Shown piece after piece: positions 26,765-34,753 of a stretch of DNA of 64,000 nt. The notes below the pieces were generated by a model. The model was not told where the DNA came from, searched no databases, and saw only the letters and a list, made by a program, of their open reading frames with translations. Position 1 is the stretch's first letter, and every line of letters starts with the position of its first letter. Both the position numbers and the translations under genes were made by a program. Source of the stretch: JABMQB01 sp963678235 (GTDB lineage Bacteria > Bacteroidota > Bacteroidia > Bacteroidales > Prolixibacteraceae); the NCBI GenBank assembly GCA_963678235.1, contig OY782766.1, forward strand, positions 4,464,001 to 4,528,000, read 5' to 3'.

Positions 26765-27859
26765 TTAATTACATCCTAATTGTTTTAATTGCTCTTCTAA
26801 TTTCGAGATTTCCCAGTTTATTTTTTCGAGGTTAAGCGTTTGAAGTTCAATGGATTTATTGAGTTGGTTTTTCCACTTCTCCGTATTGTATAGGTATGAA
26901 GCAGTCCCTCCACCTGCCCCACTTTGAAGTATTTGCAGATTCTTTTTATTCCAAACAGGATCATTGCCCAAAGTATTATTCTGGTATTCATTCAAATACC
27001 CAGTATTGTGCGGATTGTGTTGGTTAAGTGCATCAATTTGTTTTTGATAATCACCAATGCTTTGAATCGTCATTTTTCTTGCTTCGGTAAATATTGCAAG
27101 GCTCTTTTTAAGTTCTTCACATTTACTGTTTTCTCCCGGACATGGTATATCGCCGTTTGTAACATCAATTATATCGCCATTTGCGCAAACCTTTTTAACA
27201 TCTTTTATCTGGCATCCTTCTCCGCGGGGGAAGAACCAAATTTCATATTCAATGTCTTGTGGTGCAGTGTAAGATACCTCACCTGTGCCATTTCTATTGT
27301 CATAAGCTCCCATGATAGCCGTAACATCTAAAGTAACTTCTGTCCCCGCAGGAATATATCCCCAGAATTCACCATTTACATTAAATTCCTTGACAGTTCC
27401 ACTCCAAACCTGACTTGAAAATGCAATGGTGTTTGTCCAGGCTGTAAATCCGGCTTTGGTTTGATGATCATTTAAATAAATCCGTGGGCCTTTTGCTCGT
27501 TGGTAAAGCCCAACATTACAAGGCCCCATGACTGTAAATTGCCCTTTGTTAGGTGCTACAGACTTTCGAACTGTATTCTCCCATGGGGCAAAAGATCTAT
27601 TTTCCCTATCCCAAAACCCTCCTTTCCACCACTTACTTTCTGTACCCGTTGGCCCACCGTAAGATGCCCATGTTTCAGTAAAGTTGTGGTTTCCCGAAAG
27701 AATCATTTTACCTCCGGCGCTTGCCCATTGTGAAGCTTGTGTGTTTTGTGCGAACCCAACTATTGGAGTGAACATAAAACAGAGCAAAAATAATTGGAGT
27801 AGATAGTATCTTGGGCAAGTTAACACTACACAACTGAAAATTCGTTTTGGTTTTTTCAT
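26765..27859 (-). CDS. Exported protein of unknown function, coiled-coil tail
   Basis: A 364-residue protein starting MKKPKRIFSCVV, with a signal peptide ending near FTPIVGFAQ. The frame extends ten codons further to 27889, but the ATG at 27859 gives a normal signal peptide. The first ~220 residues are beta-rich and aromatic (WASYGGPTGTESKWWKGGFW, RIYLNDHQTKAGFTAW, GEFWGYIPAGTEVTLDV). The last ~130 are helical with heptad character (KIEW-like INWEISKLEEQLKQL). No family is recognised. It is the first gene of the five-gene exported operon running to 19542. Confidence 0.6.
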   Translation of the reverse strand: MKKPKRIFSCVVLTCPRYYLLQLFLLCFMFTPIVGFAQNTQASQWASAGGKMILSGNHNFTETWASYGGPTGTESKWWKGGFWDRENRSFAPWENTVRKSVAPNKGQFTVMGPCNVGLYQRAKGPRIYLNDHQTKAGFTAWTNTIAFSSQVWSGTVKEFNVNGEFWGYIPAGTEVTLDVTAIMGAYDNRNGTGEVSYTAPQDIEYEIWFFPRGEGCQIKDVKKVCANGDIIDVTNGDIPCPGENSKCEELKKSLAIFTEARKMTIQSIGDYQKQIDALNQHNPHNTGYLNEYQNNTLGNDPVWNKKNLQILQSGAGGGTASYLYNTEKWKNQLNKSIELQTLNLEKINWEISKLEEQLKQLGCN

Positions 27860-28038
27860 CGGTCGATTTTTGATAGGAATGACTATCAATATACAACATA
27901 ATGTTTAAACATACAAAAGTTGGGAAGGGGGGTTTTTGGTCGGGAATTAATATAAAACGTTAAGTATGAGATTGGTATTTGTTAAAGAAGAAAAGAATTA
28001 ATCTTGTAGAAAATCAAAGGTCTTATTCAGAACTCTGG

Positions 28039-30438
28039 TTAGTTTAATTTTAGTTTCCCGCTGATTCTTGTAACAAAGGTTGCAAATGCAACAACCGACA
28101 CCGAACTCACAGGCATTAAGATGGCTGCAACAATAGGAGAGAGGTTGCCCGAAATAGCAAATCCTATCCCGATGATATTGTAAAAAAACGAAATGGCAAA
28201 ACTAAGTTTTACGATGGCAAGCGATGTTTTTGTGAAGCGGACAAAGCGTGCCAAAAGGTTAAATTTATCGGCTTCCAATACTGCATCGCTGGCGGGTGAG
28301 AAATGGTAAACTTTGTTGGCAACCGTAAGTGCCACATCGCTTTGCATCAGGGCTCCGGCATCGTTAAGCCCATCGCCGGTCATAAGTACGTGGGCACCAT
28401 TTTTTTGAAGTTTTGTTATAAATTCCGCTTTATCCCCGGGTTTTTGATTAAAGAATAGTTTGTCAGATTCGAAAATTGACGAAAGGTTTTCCTTTTCCGA
28501 ATCGTTATCCCCGGAAATCATATAAAGGGTAAACCTGTTTTTGAGCGTGTTAATCACATCCTTAAATCCTTCGCGATATTCATTGGAAATTTTAAAGTGC
28601 CCGATTATTTCATCATTAATGGAAATATGAACTTCGGAGCTTGCCTTTAGGTTTTCATCGTCTAAATGCTCTACAAATTCCTGCGATCCCAACCTGATTT
28701 CAAAGTTTCCGACTTTCCCAAAAATCCCTCTGCCTTCCACTTCCACAAAATGTTCAGGTTCATTGTAAGTTACATCCGTGAATTGGTTTGCAATGGCAAT
28801 ACTTAACGGATGTGTTGATTGCTTGGTCAGTGAGTAAATTGCTTGTTTTTCTTCGGCGGAAAGTATCTTCCCAACATATTCGATATTGTTTGAGTTTGGT
28901 TTGGTGAGGGTTCCGGTTTTATCAAAAACTATGGTATCGATATGCGATAATTTTTCAATAACATCGGTATTCTTTATGTATAAGCCTGTCTTTCCAAATA
29001 TACGCATGGTATTTCCAAAAGTAAAAGGAATAGATAGGGCCAGTGCACACGGACAAGCAACAATTAATACTGCCGTAAATACGAAAACAGCAGTTTCGAA
29101 TTCTCCTTTTGATAACCAAAAAATAAACCCGCCCACAGCAATGGCAATCACAATAATCGTAAAGTATTTGCTAATGGTATCTGACAGGGACTTTAACGAA
29201 TCGCTTGGTTTATTGGAAGTGTTGTCCTGGTTCCACAATTTGGTTAAATGGCTTTGGTTTACTTCGGCTTTTACTTTTATTTTAATGATTCCACCCATCT
29301 GCCGGCCTCCGGCATAAATAAAGTCACCTTTCTTTTTTATTACCGGAGTCGATTCCCCGGTTACAAAGCTGTAATCAATCCTTCCTTCACCTTCCACCAA
29401 CTCGCAATCGGCCGGAACCAGTTCTTTATTTCGGATAATCAGTTCATCGTCAACGCCAATGTGCTCAAGTAAAATGCTTTCCTCAATTTGTTTGTTGATT
29501 TTTGTTACAGCTATCGGAAAATACGATTTATAATTTCGATCGAACGAAAGGGCTTCGTAAGTTTTTCCTTGATACCATTTTCCAACCAGAAGAAAAAATA
29601 TTAGGCCCGAAAGACTGTCGCTGTAGCCCGGTCCCTTGCCTGATATTACTTCGAACGACGTTACCAGGAACAAGACGATTATCCCGATTGCAATGGGCAA
29701 ATCGATGCTGATGTTTTTCTTGGCAAGGTTTTTAAATGCCGAGATATAATAATCGCTTGCGCTATACAAAACAACCGGAATAACCAGGATATAACTAAGA
29801 ATGCTGAAAAGGTCCTGCAAGCTTTCTTCAAGGGGTTCGCCATTAAAGTAGGCCGGGAGGCTGTAGGTCATCACATTGATAAATACAAATCCGGCAACTC
29901 CAATTCGGTATAAAAGCTTTTTGTAACTTTTTTTATCTTCCTTTTTGTCGGAAAGTGATAACGACAGGTCGGGAATATAATGCAAGGATGAGAGCAGTTC
30001 CACAAGCTTACGCAGGCTGATTGTTGATTTGTCAAACGTAATGTCAACCTCTTTTCTGGCGAAGTTCACAAATGAATATTTAATGCCTTTGTTGAGGGTG
30101 TGCAGGTTTTCCAACAACCAAATACAGGATGCACAATGAATAACCGGGATAAAAAACTTCACTTTACATATATCGCCTTCCTGAAAAGAAATCAGTTTGT
30201 TTTGAACTTCTTCTTTGTCGAGGAATGCGTATTTATTACCGAGAACAGAAGTTTCGACTTTTATGCCCGGAGATTCTTCGAGTTTGTAATAGGTATAAAG
30301 TTTATTTTCATTCAGGATTTGGTACACGGTTTTGCAGCCATTGCAACAAAAGGGCAGTTCGTTCCAATATTCAGGTGAGTTGCCACAATCGGCACCACAA
30401 TGCACGCATGCTATTTTATTTGCTTTGTCTGATCCCAT
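28039..30438 (-). CDS. ccoI: Heavy-metal P-type ATPase, cbb3 oxidase copper loading (CcoI/FixI)
   Basis: A 799-residue P1B-type ATPase. The N-terminus has a Cys-rich metal site (CVHCGADCG, FCCNGC) seen in CcoI proteins, then an HMA-type domain with CASC. Catalytic motifs: TGESTPV (actuator), CPCALALS (metal-translocating helix), DKTGTLTK (phosphorylated Asp) and GDGLNDAGAL (hinge). About eight membrane segments are expected. It delivers copper for assembly of the CuB centre of cbb3 oxidase. The gene sits at the 3' end of the cco cluster and is separated from the safE-like gene by the GxxExxY element, so its transcription may be partly uncoupled. Confidence 0.93.
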   Translation of the reverse strand: MGSDKANKIACVHCGADCGNSPEYWNELPFCCNGCKTVYQILNENKLYTYYKLEESPGIKVETSVLGNKYAFLDKEEVQNKLISFQEGDICKVKFFIPVIHCASCIWLLENLHTLNKGIKYSFVNFARKEVDITFDKSTISLRKLVELLSSLHYIPDLSLSLSDKKEDKKSYKKLLYRIGVAGFVFINVMTYSLPAYFNGEPLEESLQDLFSILSYILVIPVVLYSASDYYISAFKNLAKKNISIDLPIAIGIIVLFLVTSFEVISGKGPGYSDSLSGLIFFLLVGKWYQGKTYEALSFDRNYKSYFPIAVTKINKQIEESILLEHIGVDDELIIRNKELVPADCELVEGEGRIDYSFVTGESTPVIKKKGDFIYAGGRQMGGIIKIKVKAEVNQSHLTKLWNQDNTSNKPSDSLKSLSDTISKYFTIIVIAIAVGGFIFWLSKGEFETAVFVFTAVLIVACPCALALSIPFTFGNTMRIFGKTGLYIKNTDVIEKLSHIDTIVFDKTGTLTKPNSNNIEYVGKILSAEEKQAIYSLTKQSTHPLSIAIANQFTDVTYNEPEHFVEVEGRGIFGKVGNFEIRLGSQEFVEHLDDENLKASSEVHISINDEIIGHFKISNEYREGFKDVINTLKNRFTLYMISGDNDSEKENLSSIFESDKLFFNQKPGDKAEFITKLQKNGAHVLMTGDGLNDAGALMQSDVALTVANKVYHFSPASDAVLEADKFNLLARFVRFTKTSLAIVKLSFAISFFYNIIGIGFAISGNLSPIVAAILMPVSSVSVVAFATFVTRISGKLKLN

Positions 30439-30486
30439 TTTCCAGGTTCAACAACCCTTGTCATTTGTCTTTTGTTTATCTAATTT

Positions 30487-31008
30487 GCCACCAAGTCACT
30501 AAGTCACAAAGAATTCACTTACACAAAATGCAAGGATCAATTATTTATACTACAAATCTTCTAATACCATCCTTAATTCTTGGTACGTTAAAGTTAATCA
30601 GAAAACCTAATCTGTTTCCGGTTAACTTTAAATGACTTAATATTTGTGCTTCCCACACTGTATTAACATTCTCTAATGCTTTGAGTTCACAAATTATCTG
30701 ATCCTCAACTAAAACATCCAATCGGAGACCTTCTTTAAATTGGATGTTATCATAAACAATTGGAATATCCAATTGTCTTTTAAATTCAAGTCCATGCTTT
30801 GCAAGTTCATGACAAAAACAAACTTCATAAACCTTTTCTAATAGCCCCGGTCCAAGTGACGAATGAACCTTGTACGCTGAATCAACTATCAATTTCGCAA
30901 TATTTTCTGTTTCTTGATCAACTTTTTTGTATTTCATCATGTGTGTTTTTAGGGAATTAAACTGGGTATTAATATTCGTGTTTCTTTGAGACTTTGTGCT
31001 TTTGTGGC
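30487..31008. mobile_element. GxxExxY cassette bounded by imperfect inverted repeats
   Basis: The left end GCCACCAAGTCACTAAGTCA (30487-30506, continuing CAAAGAA) and the reverse complement of the right end at 30981-31008 (GCCACAAAAGCACAAAGTCT, continuing CAAAGAAA) match at 22 of 28 positions. They flank one ORF, the GxxExxY gene. The left end itself contains an AAGTCAC tandem pair. No target-site duplication was found and no transposase is encoded, so mobility is inference. Confidence 0.55.
30545..30940 (-). CDS. GxxExxY protein (PDDEXK_3-like)
   Basis: A 131-residue member of the GxxExxY family (TIGR04256/PDDEXK_3). The name motif is present in GPGLLEKVYE, and the core includes LRLDVLVEDQIICELKALE, with the D...ExK arrangement of PDDEXK nucleases, and ILSHLKLTGNRLGFLINFNV. 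The biological role is unknown. The family is often multicopy and located in intergenic inserts. Here it interrupts the cbb3 oxidase assembly genes on the same strand. An ATG one codon downstream is an equal start candidate. Confidence 0.88.
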   Translation of the reverse strand: MMKYKKVDQETENIAKLIVDSAYKVHSSLGPGLLEKVYEVCFCHELAKHGLEFKRQLDIPIVYDNIQFKEGLRLDVLVEDQIICELKALENVNTVWEAQILSHLKLTGNRLGFLINFNVPRIKDGIRRFVV

Positions 31009-31019
31009 ATAAATCTTTT

Positions 31020-31787
31020 TCAATGCAAAAAATAACTACAACAATCCCCTTTGGAGCTTTTGTGCAGGGTTTCGTTTTCCTGTTTCAAGCTTTTTTCAAA
31101 CTTTTTCTCAATTTTTTCTTTTGGAGGGCTTAAAAACGGAATACCAAGACTTAATCCCCTTAGTATAAAAAAGATCCCGACCAACACAACCAGGATTGGG
31201 ATTAGCTTATTGATTTTATTTCGAAGGGCAGTACTAAATAAATTTCCCGCTAGCGAAATAGATAACATCATGGGTATAGTTCCAATGCCAAACAGAATCA
31301 TGTAAAAAGCCCCAAGTGCAACCTCACCCGTTCCGATTGCCCCGGCAACAGCCATATACACCAATCCGCAGGGAAGTAAACCATTTAATAAGCCAATTAA
31401 AAACAAACTTGAAAACGATCGGACAGTGAGCAATTTTCCCAGCGATTTTTTGAGCTTTCCAACAAACTTAAACCAACTTTTATCAAGTTTGTACTGGTTT
31501 TTAAAGAGGGAGGGGAAAAGTACTGAAATAATCATTAATGCTCCCATTATTACCGATACTTTTTGCTGAAACCCAATTAAGTGCAACCCTTGTCCCAACA
31601 TCCCGAAAATAGCGCCCATTATTCCATAGGTTATTGCCCTTCCGAGATTGTATAAAGTTCCGCCAAAGATTTTTTGAGCAACAGTGTTTCCGTGCAACGG
31701 TAGTGCAATGGCAATGGGACCGCACATGCCTGCACAATGGAAACTGCCCATTAAACCAAGTAAAAGTGCTGATAATAAAATGGTCAT
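31020..31787 (-). CDS. Sulfite exporter TauE/SafE family protein of the cbb3 cluster
   Basis: A 255-residue polytopic membrane protein with about six segments. It has GSFHCAGMCGPIAIALPL near the N-terminus and GLLNGLLPCGLVYMA in the middle, the paired-Cys pattern of the DsbD-transmembrane-like/SafE group often found with ccoG and ccoH. It probably helps copper or heme handling during oxidase assembly (inference from neighbourhood). The C-terminus ends in a charged tail with KGDCCSYFLH, a possible metal-binding site. Lies 54 bases after ccoH. Confidence 0.82.
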   Translation of the reverse strand: MTILLSALLLGLMGSFHCAGMCGPIAIALPLHGNTVAQKIFGGTLYNLGRAITYGIMGAIFGMLGQGLHLIGFQQKVSVIMGALMIISVLFPSLFKNQYKLDKSWFKFVGKLKKSLGKLLTVRSFSSLFLIGLLNGLLPCGLVYMAVAGAIGTGEVALGAFYMILFGIGTIPMMLSISLAGNLFSTALRNKINKLIPILVVLVGIFFILRGLSLGIPFLSPPKEKIEKKFEKSLKQENETLHKSSKGDCCSYFLH

Positions 31788-31841
31788 TTGTATTGTATAA
31801 ATAGTTAATATATAGCCGTTTGAAAGAATTTGGATGCGATT

Positions 31842-32288
31842 TTATTTATTGATGATTGTCTTTACTGCTTCGTATTTTAGCTCGTCAGAAACCCAGTTGA
31901 TTTTAACTTCGTACCTCCCAAAAAGCAAATCAGACTTTAACACCGAAACCGTTTTATTTTCTGCATCTAAATTTACCAGAATATCGTGTGAGCTTCCTGC
32001 CGGATAATAAAAAAGTACCGTTCCTGATTCAATTTTTGGCGCAAATTCCGGGGCAAACTTAATTGTGAATTTATCCGAATCTTCTTCCACTGAAACCTGG
32101 TTTTGAAACTCCACCGATCGGGCGTTCATTTCCATTTGGTCGGTATAATTCACCCCTTTTTCGTAATACTCTTTATGAACCAGGTTTACATCCTGCGAAA
32201 AAGCAAAGTATATGAATATCCCACACGCTGTTACAAACAATGTTAAGAATAGAAATATGCCTGTTCCCCAATTAAACTTAATCTTCAT
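31842..32288 (-). CDS. ccoH: FixH/CcoH family assembly protein
   Basis: A 148-residue protein with one N-terminal membrane segment (GIFLFLTLFVTACGIFIYFAF) followed by VNLVHKEYYEKGVNYTDQM, the hallmark segment of Bacteroidota FixH proteins, and a beta-rich periplasmic domain. It assists assembly of cbb3 oxidase. 250 bases separate it from ccoG upstream; that gap contains the direct repeat at 32394-32417, so a separate promoter is possible. Confidence 0.9.
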   Translation of the reverse strand: MKIKFNWGTGIFLFLTLFVTACGIFIYFAFSQDVNLVHKEYYEKGVNYTDQMEMNARSVEFQNQVSVEEDSDKFTIKFAPEFAPKIESGTVLFYYPAGSSHDILVNLDAENKTVSVLKSDLLFGRYEVKINWVSDELKYEAVKTIINK

Positions 32289-32393
32289 TACTTTTTTTAT
32301 TTTCTCGTTAATTGATAAAACCCTGCTCCCGTTTTAAATCGGGGTTATTGCAGCTACTTTGGTTTCTATAAATATTCATTTTAAAATAAAGTA

Positions 32394-32417
32394 GATTTGA
32401 GTACAGAGATTTGAGTA
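32394..32417. repeat. Direct repeat upstream of ccoH
   Basis: GATTTGAGTA occurs at 32394-32403 and again at 32408-32417, a 14-base period in the 250-base gap between ccoG and ccoH. It could be a binding site for a dimeric regulator, but nothing else supports this. Confidence 0.35.
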
Positions 32418-32538
32418 TTAAGGATTATTTTGATTTTTCTCTCTACTCATTTCTCAATGCTCTTGTCTGCATTGTTCAATATTTTTTAAATTTCATTCAT
32501 TTTAAAGCCTTTTTACTTGCAGTTAATAGTCGTTTAGT

Positions 32539-33903
32539 TTAAGGTCCAACAAAAGAGGTGGTATAGGTTTCCAATAATTTCTCACCCTTAAATATACCAA
32601 ACTCTACTTTGGTTTTATCGCTTTTTAGTTCGTCTTTCGGAATAAATAAAATAAAGGTCGTTTCAAAATAACTTTGATCTTTTACCACAATGTTGCTTCC
32701 GGCCAGTTGTATATTTCCTTTGTGCGACAATAATTTAATTTCCAATGGAATTTCGTCATGCGTTTTGTTTACAATTTTCATATTGTAAACATTTGAAATA
32801 GTGTTGTTTGCATTTTCCTGATACAGCAAGCCGGGTGTTCGCAAAATTGTGGTTTCAATGGCTGGTCGTGTTACCAGGGTATAAACAAAAAAACTGAAAA
32901 GAATCAGCAGTACAACTGAATATGCCCTGTTTCTAGCATTCCAGATTGATTTTGTGCCGGTTTTGATATTGTGCATTGAGTCGAAGCGAATGAGGTTTGG
33001 TTCTTGTTCAACTGCTTTCATTACACTGTTGCATTCGTCAATACAAGCGGTGCAATTAATACATTCCAATTGGGTGCCGTTTCTAATGTCAATTCCTGTA
33101 GGACAAACCGAAACGCACCTTTTGCAATTGATACAATCGCCTTCGTTTTTCCTTCCACGGGGCTCACCGCGCTGGTAGTCGTAGGTAACTACAATCGATT
33201 TCGAATCGAGCAAAACTCCCTGCATCCTTCCGTAGGGGCAAACCATGGTGCAAATTTGCTCGCGGAAGTAGGAATAAACCCAATAAAAAAATGCGGATAT
33301 CAAAAGCATGATTAGGAATCCTCCCAGATGCATTTGAATGGGCTCCCGGATCAATGTTAACCATTTTTCGGAGCCAATAAACCACATCAGAAAGGTATTG
33401 GTCATGGCAATCGAAATCGATATAAAAATGCCGTGTTTAAGGGTTTTTTTGAAAATTTTTTCTTTTGTCCATGGACCATTGTCCAAATCAAGGCGCTTAC
33501 GGTAATCCCCTTCAATTAGGTATTCAATCTTGCGAAAAACCATTTCCAGAAAAATGGTCTGAGGGCAGGCCCATCCACACCAAATGCGTCCAAAAGTTAC
33601 GGTAAACAAGATTATGAACAAGACAAACGATAGCATTAACAGAGCCAGGATAAAGGTATCCTGAGCCCAGAAAATCACACCAAAAATGATAAACTTTCGG
33701 GCAGCAATATCCATTAAAACAAAGGGATTACCATTGATCCGGATAAATGGGACTGCTACAAAAAAGACAAGCATAAACCAACTGAATATGGTTCTTCTTG
33801 TGTACCATTTTCCCTTCGGTTTTTTTGCGTAAACCCATCGTCTGTTGCCTTTTTCATCCATGTTGATGGGGCGTTCACGAAAAGTTTCTGATTTATCTGC
33901 CAT
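32539..33903 (-). CDS. ccoG: Cytochrome c oxidase accessory protein CcoG (RdxA/FixG)
   Basis: A 454-residue membrane Fe-S protein. About five membrane segments are present; after the fourth comes CTMVCPYGRMQGVLLD and two ferredoxin-type clusters, CINCKRCVSVCP and CINCTACIDEC (from about residue 256). The C-terminal ~120 residues form the periplasmic Ig-like domain usual in CcoG. Members reduce Cu(II) for oxidase assembly. The frame extends to 33942, but the ATG at 33903 (MADKSETFRERPINM) matches the family start. Lies 63 bases after ccoP. Confidence 0.95.
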   Translation of the reverse strand: MADKSETFRERPINMDEKGNRRWVYAKKPKGKWYTRRTIFSWFMLVFFVAVPFIRINGNPFVLMDIAARKFIIFGVIFWAQDTFILALLMLSFVLFIILFTVTFGRIWCGWACPQTIFLEMVFRKIEYLIEGDYRKRLDLDNGPWTKEKIFKKTLKHGIFISISIAMTNTFLMWFIGSEKWLTLIREPIQMHLGGFLIMLLISAFFYWVYSYFREQICTMVCPYGRMQGVLLDSKSIVVTYDYQRGEPRGRKNEGDCINCKRCVSVCPTGIDIRNGTQLECINCTACIDECNSVMKAVEQEPNLIRFDSMHNIKTGTKSIWNARNRAYSVVLLILFSFFVYTLVTRPAIETTILRTPGLLYQENANNTISNVYNMKIVNKTHDEIPLEIKLLSHKGNIQLAGSNIVVKDQSYFETTFILFIPKDELKSDKTKVEFGIFKGEKLLETYTTSFVGP

Positions 33904-33966
33904 ATGTTCAAATTGGTTCGTCAAAAAAGGGAAACCTTGCATTTCCCTTCTAAAGTAAAAAATATT

Positions 33967-34545
33967 TTATTGGCTACATTTTTCGCCCTGAGGTGCTTTT
34001 GCGTTTTCAGGTGTGGTTCCCATAAGTTCACCTAAAATGTAGCTGGCAACCTGTTGGATTTTTTCATCGTTGATTTGTCCTTTAAAAGGGGTCATTCCTT
34101 TTGCCGGATTTCCATTTTTAATAATATTAAATACATCGTTGAACGAACAGCCATTTAGCCAGTATTCATCGCATAAATTGGGTCCAATAGCATTTCCTTC
34201 GCCATGCATACCATGGCAGGCAAAACAATTCATGGTCGTATAAACTTCACCCCCTTTTTTAAGGGATTCGTCGTCGGTTAGCATTACCAAGTCTTCCGAA
34301 GATTGATTTGCCAATTGGTATTTTGCATCGTGCAATTCGCTCTTTTTTGCATATTCTGCTTCCTGGTGATCGCCAACCCCAAGCCAAAAATAGTATGCCC
34401 CATAAATTATGGAGGCACCAATGGTTATATAAAATATAGCCATAATCCATTTTGGTGGTGGATTGTCCAATTCTTTTATTCCATCGTATTCATGGTCGAG
34501 AATCGAATCCTGCAATTCATCTGATTTTTGTTTATCTGTTGCCAT
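33967..34545 (-). CDS. ccoP: cbb3 oxidase subunit III (monoheme CcoP)
   Basis: A 192-residue protein: a cytoplasmic N-terminus with DGIKELDNPPPKW, the CcoP N-terminal domain signature; one membrane segment (IMAIFYITIGASIIYGAYYFW); and one cytochrome c domain with CFACH (residues 107-111) and a GMTPFKG axial-Met region. Canonical CcoP carries two hemes; only one CxxCH is here. The equivalent second domain appears at the C-terminus of the CcoNO fusion, with the same GMTPFKG segment. Membrane-bound electron-entry subunit. Confidence 0.93.
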   Translation of the reverse strand: MATDKQKSDELQDSILDHEYDGIKELDNPPPKWIMAIFYITIGASIIYGAYYFWLGVGDHQEAEYAKKSELHDAKYQLANQSSEDLVMLTDDESLKKGGEVYTTMNCFACHGMHGEGNAIGPNLCDEYWLNGCSFNDVFNIIKNGNPAKGMTPFKGQINDEKIQQVASYILGELMGTTPENAKAPQGEKCSQ

Positions 34546-34555
34546 AATTTTGGTT

Positions 34556-34753
34556 TTACGATTTTAAAGTTTGTAATCCTTCCCCTTCATCATCCCCTAA
34601 AATGGAATTTTTAATTTCATCCATTTCTTTATTTGAACGTCTCATTGTTTTTATGGTAATAACAATAAAAAGAGTTACAAAAATCAGCAGTCCAACAATA
34701 TAGTAAATCTGTATGCCTTCAATTTCGCTAAGGATATTACTAATTATTTTCAT
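34556..34753 (-). CDS. ccoQ: CcoQ-like small membrane subunit
   Basis: A 65-residue protein with one membrane segment (YYIVGLLIFVTLFIVITI) and a charged tail KTMRRSNKEMDEIKNSILGDD. Position between ccoNO and ccoP and its size identify it as CcoQ; sequence alone would not. Its start overlaps the ccoNO 3' end by 14 bases, indicating translational coupling. CcoQ stabilises the cbb3 complex. Confidence 0.8.
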   Translation of the reverse strand: MKIISNILSEIEGIQIYYIVGLLIFVTLFIVITIKTMRRSNKEMDEIKNSILGDDEGEGLQTLKS

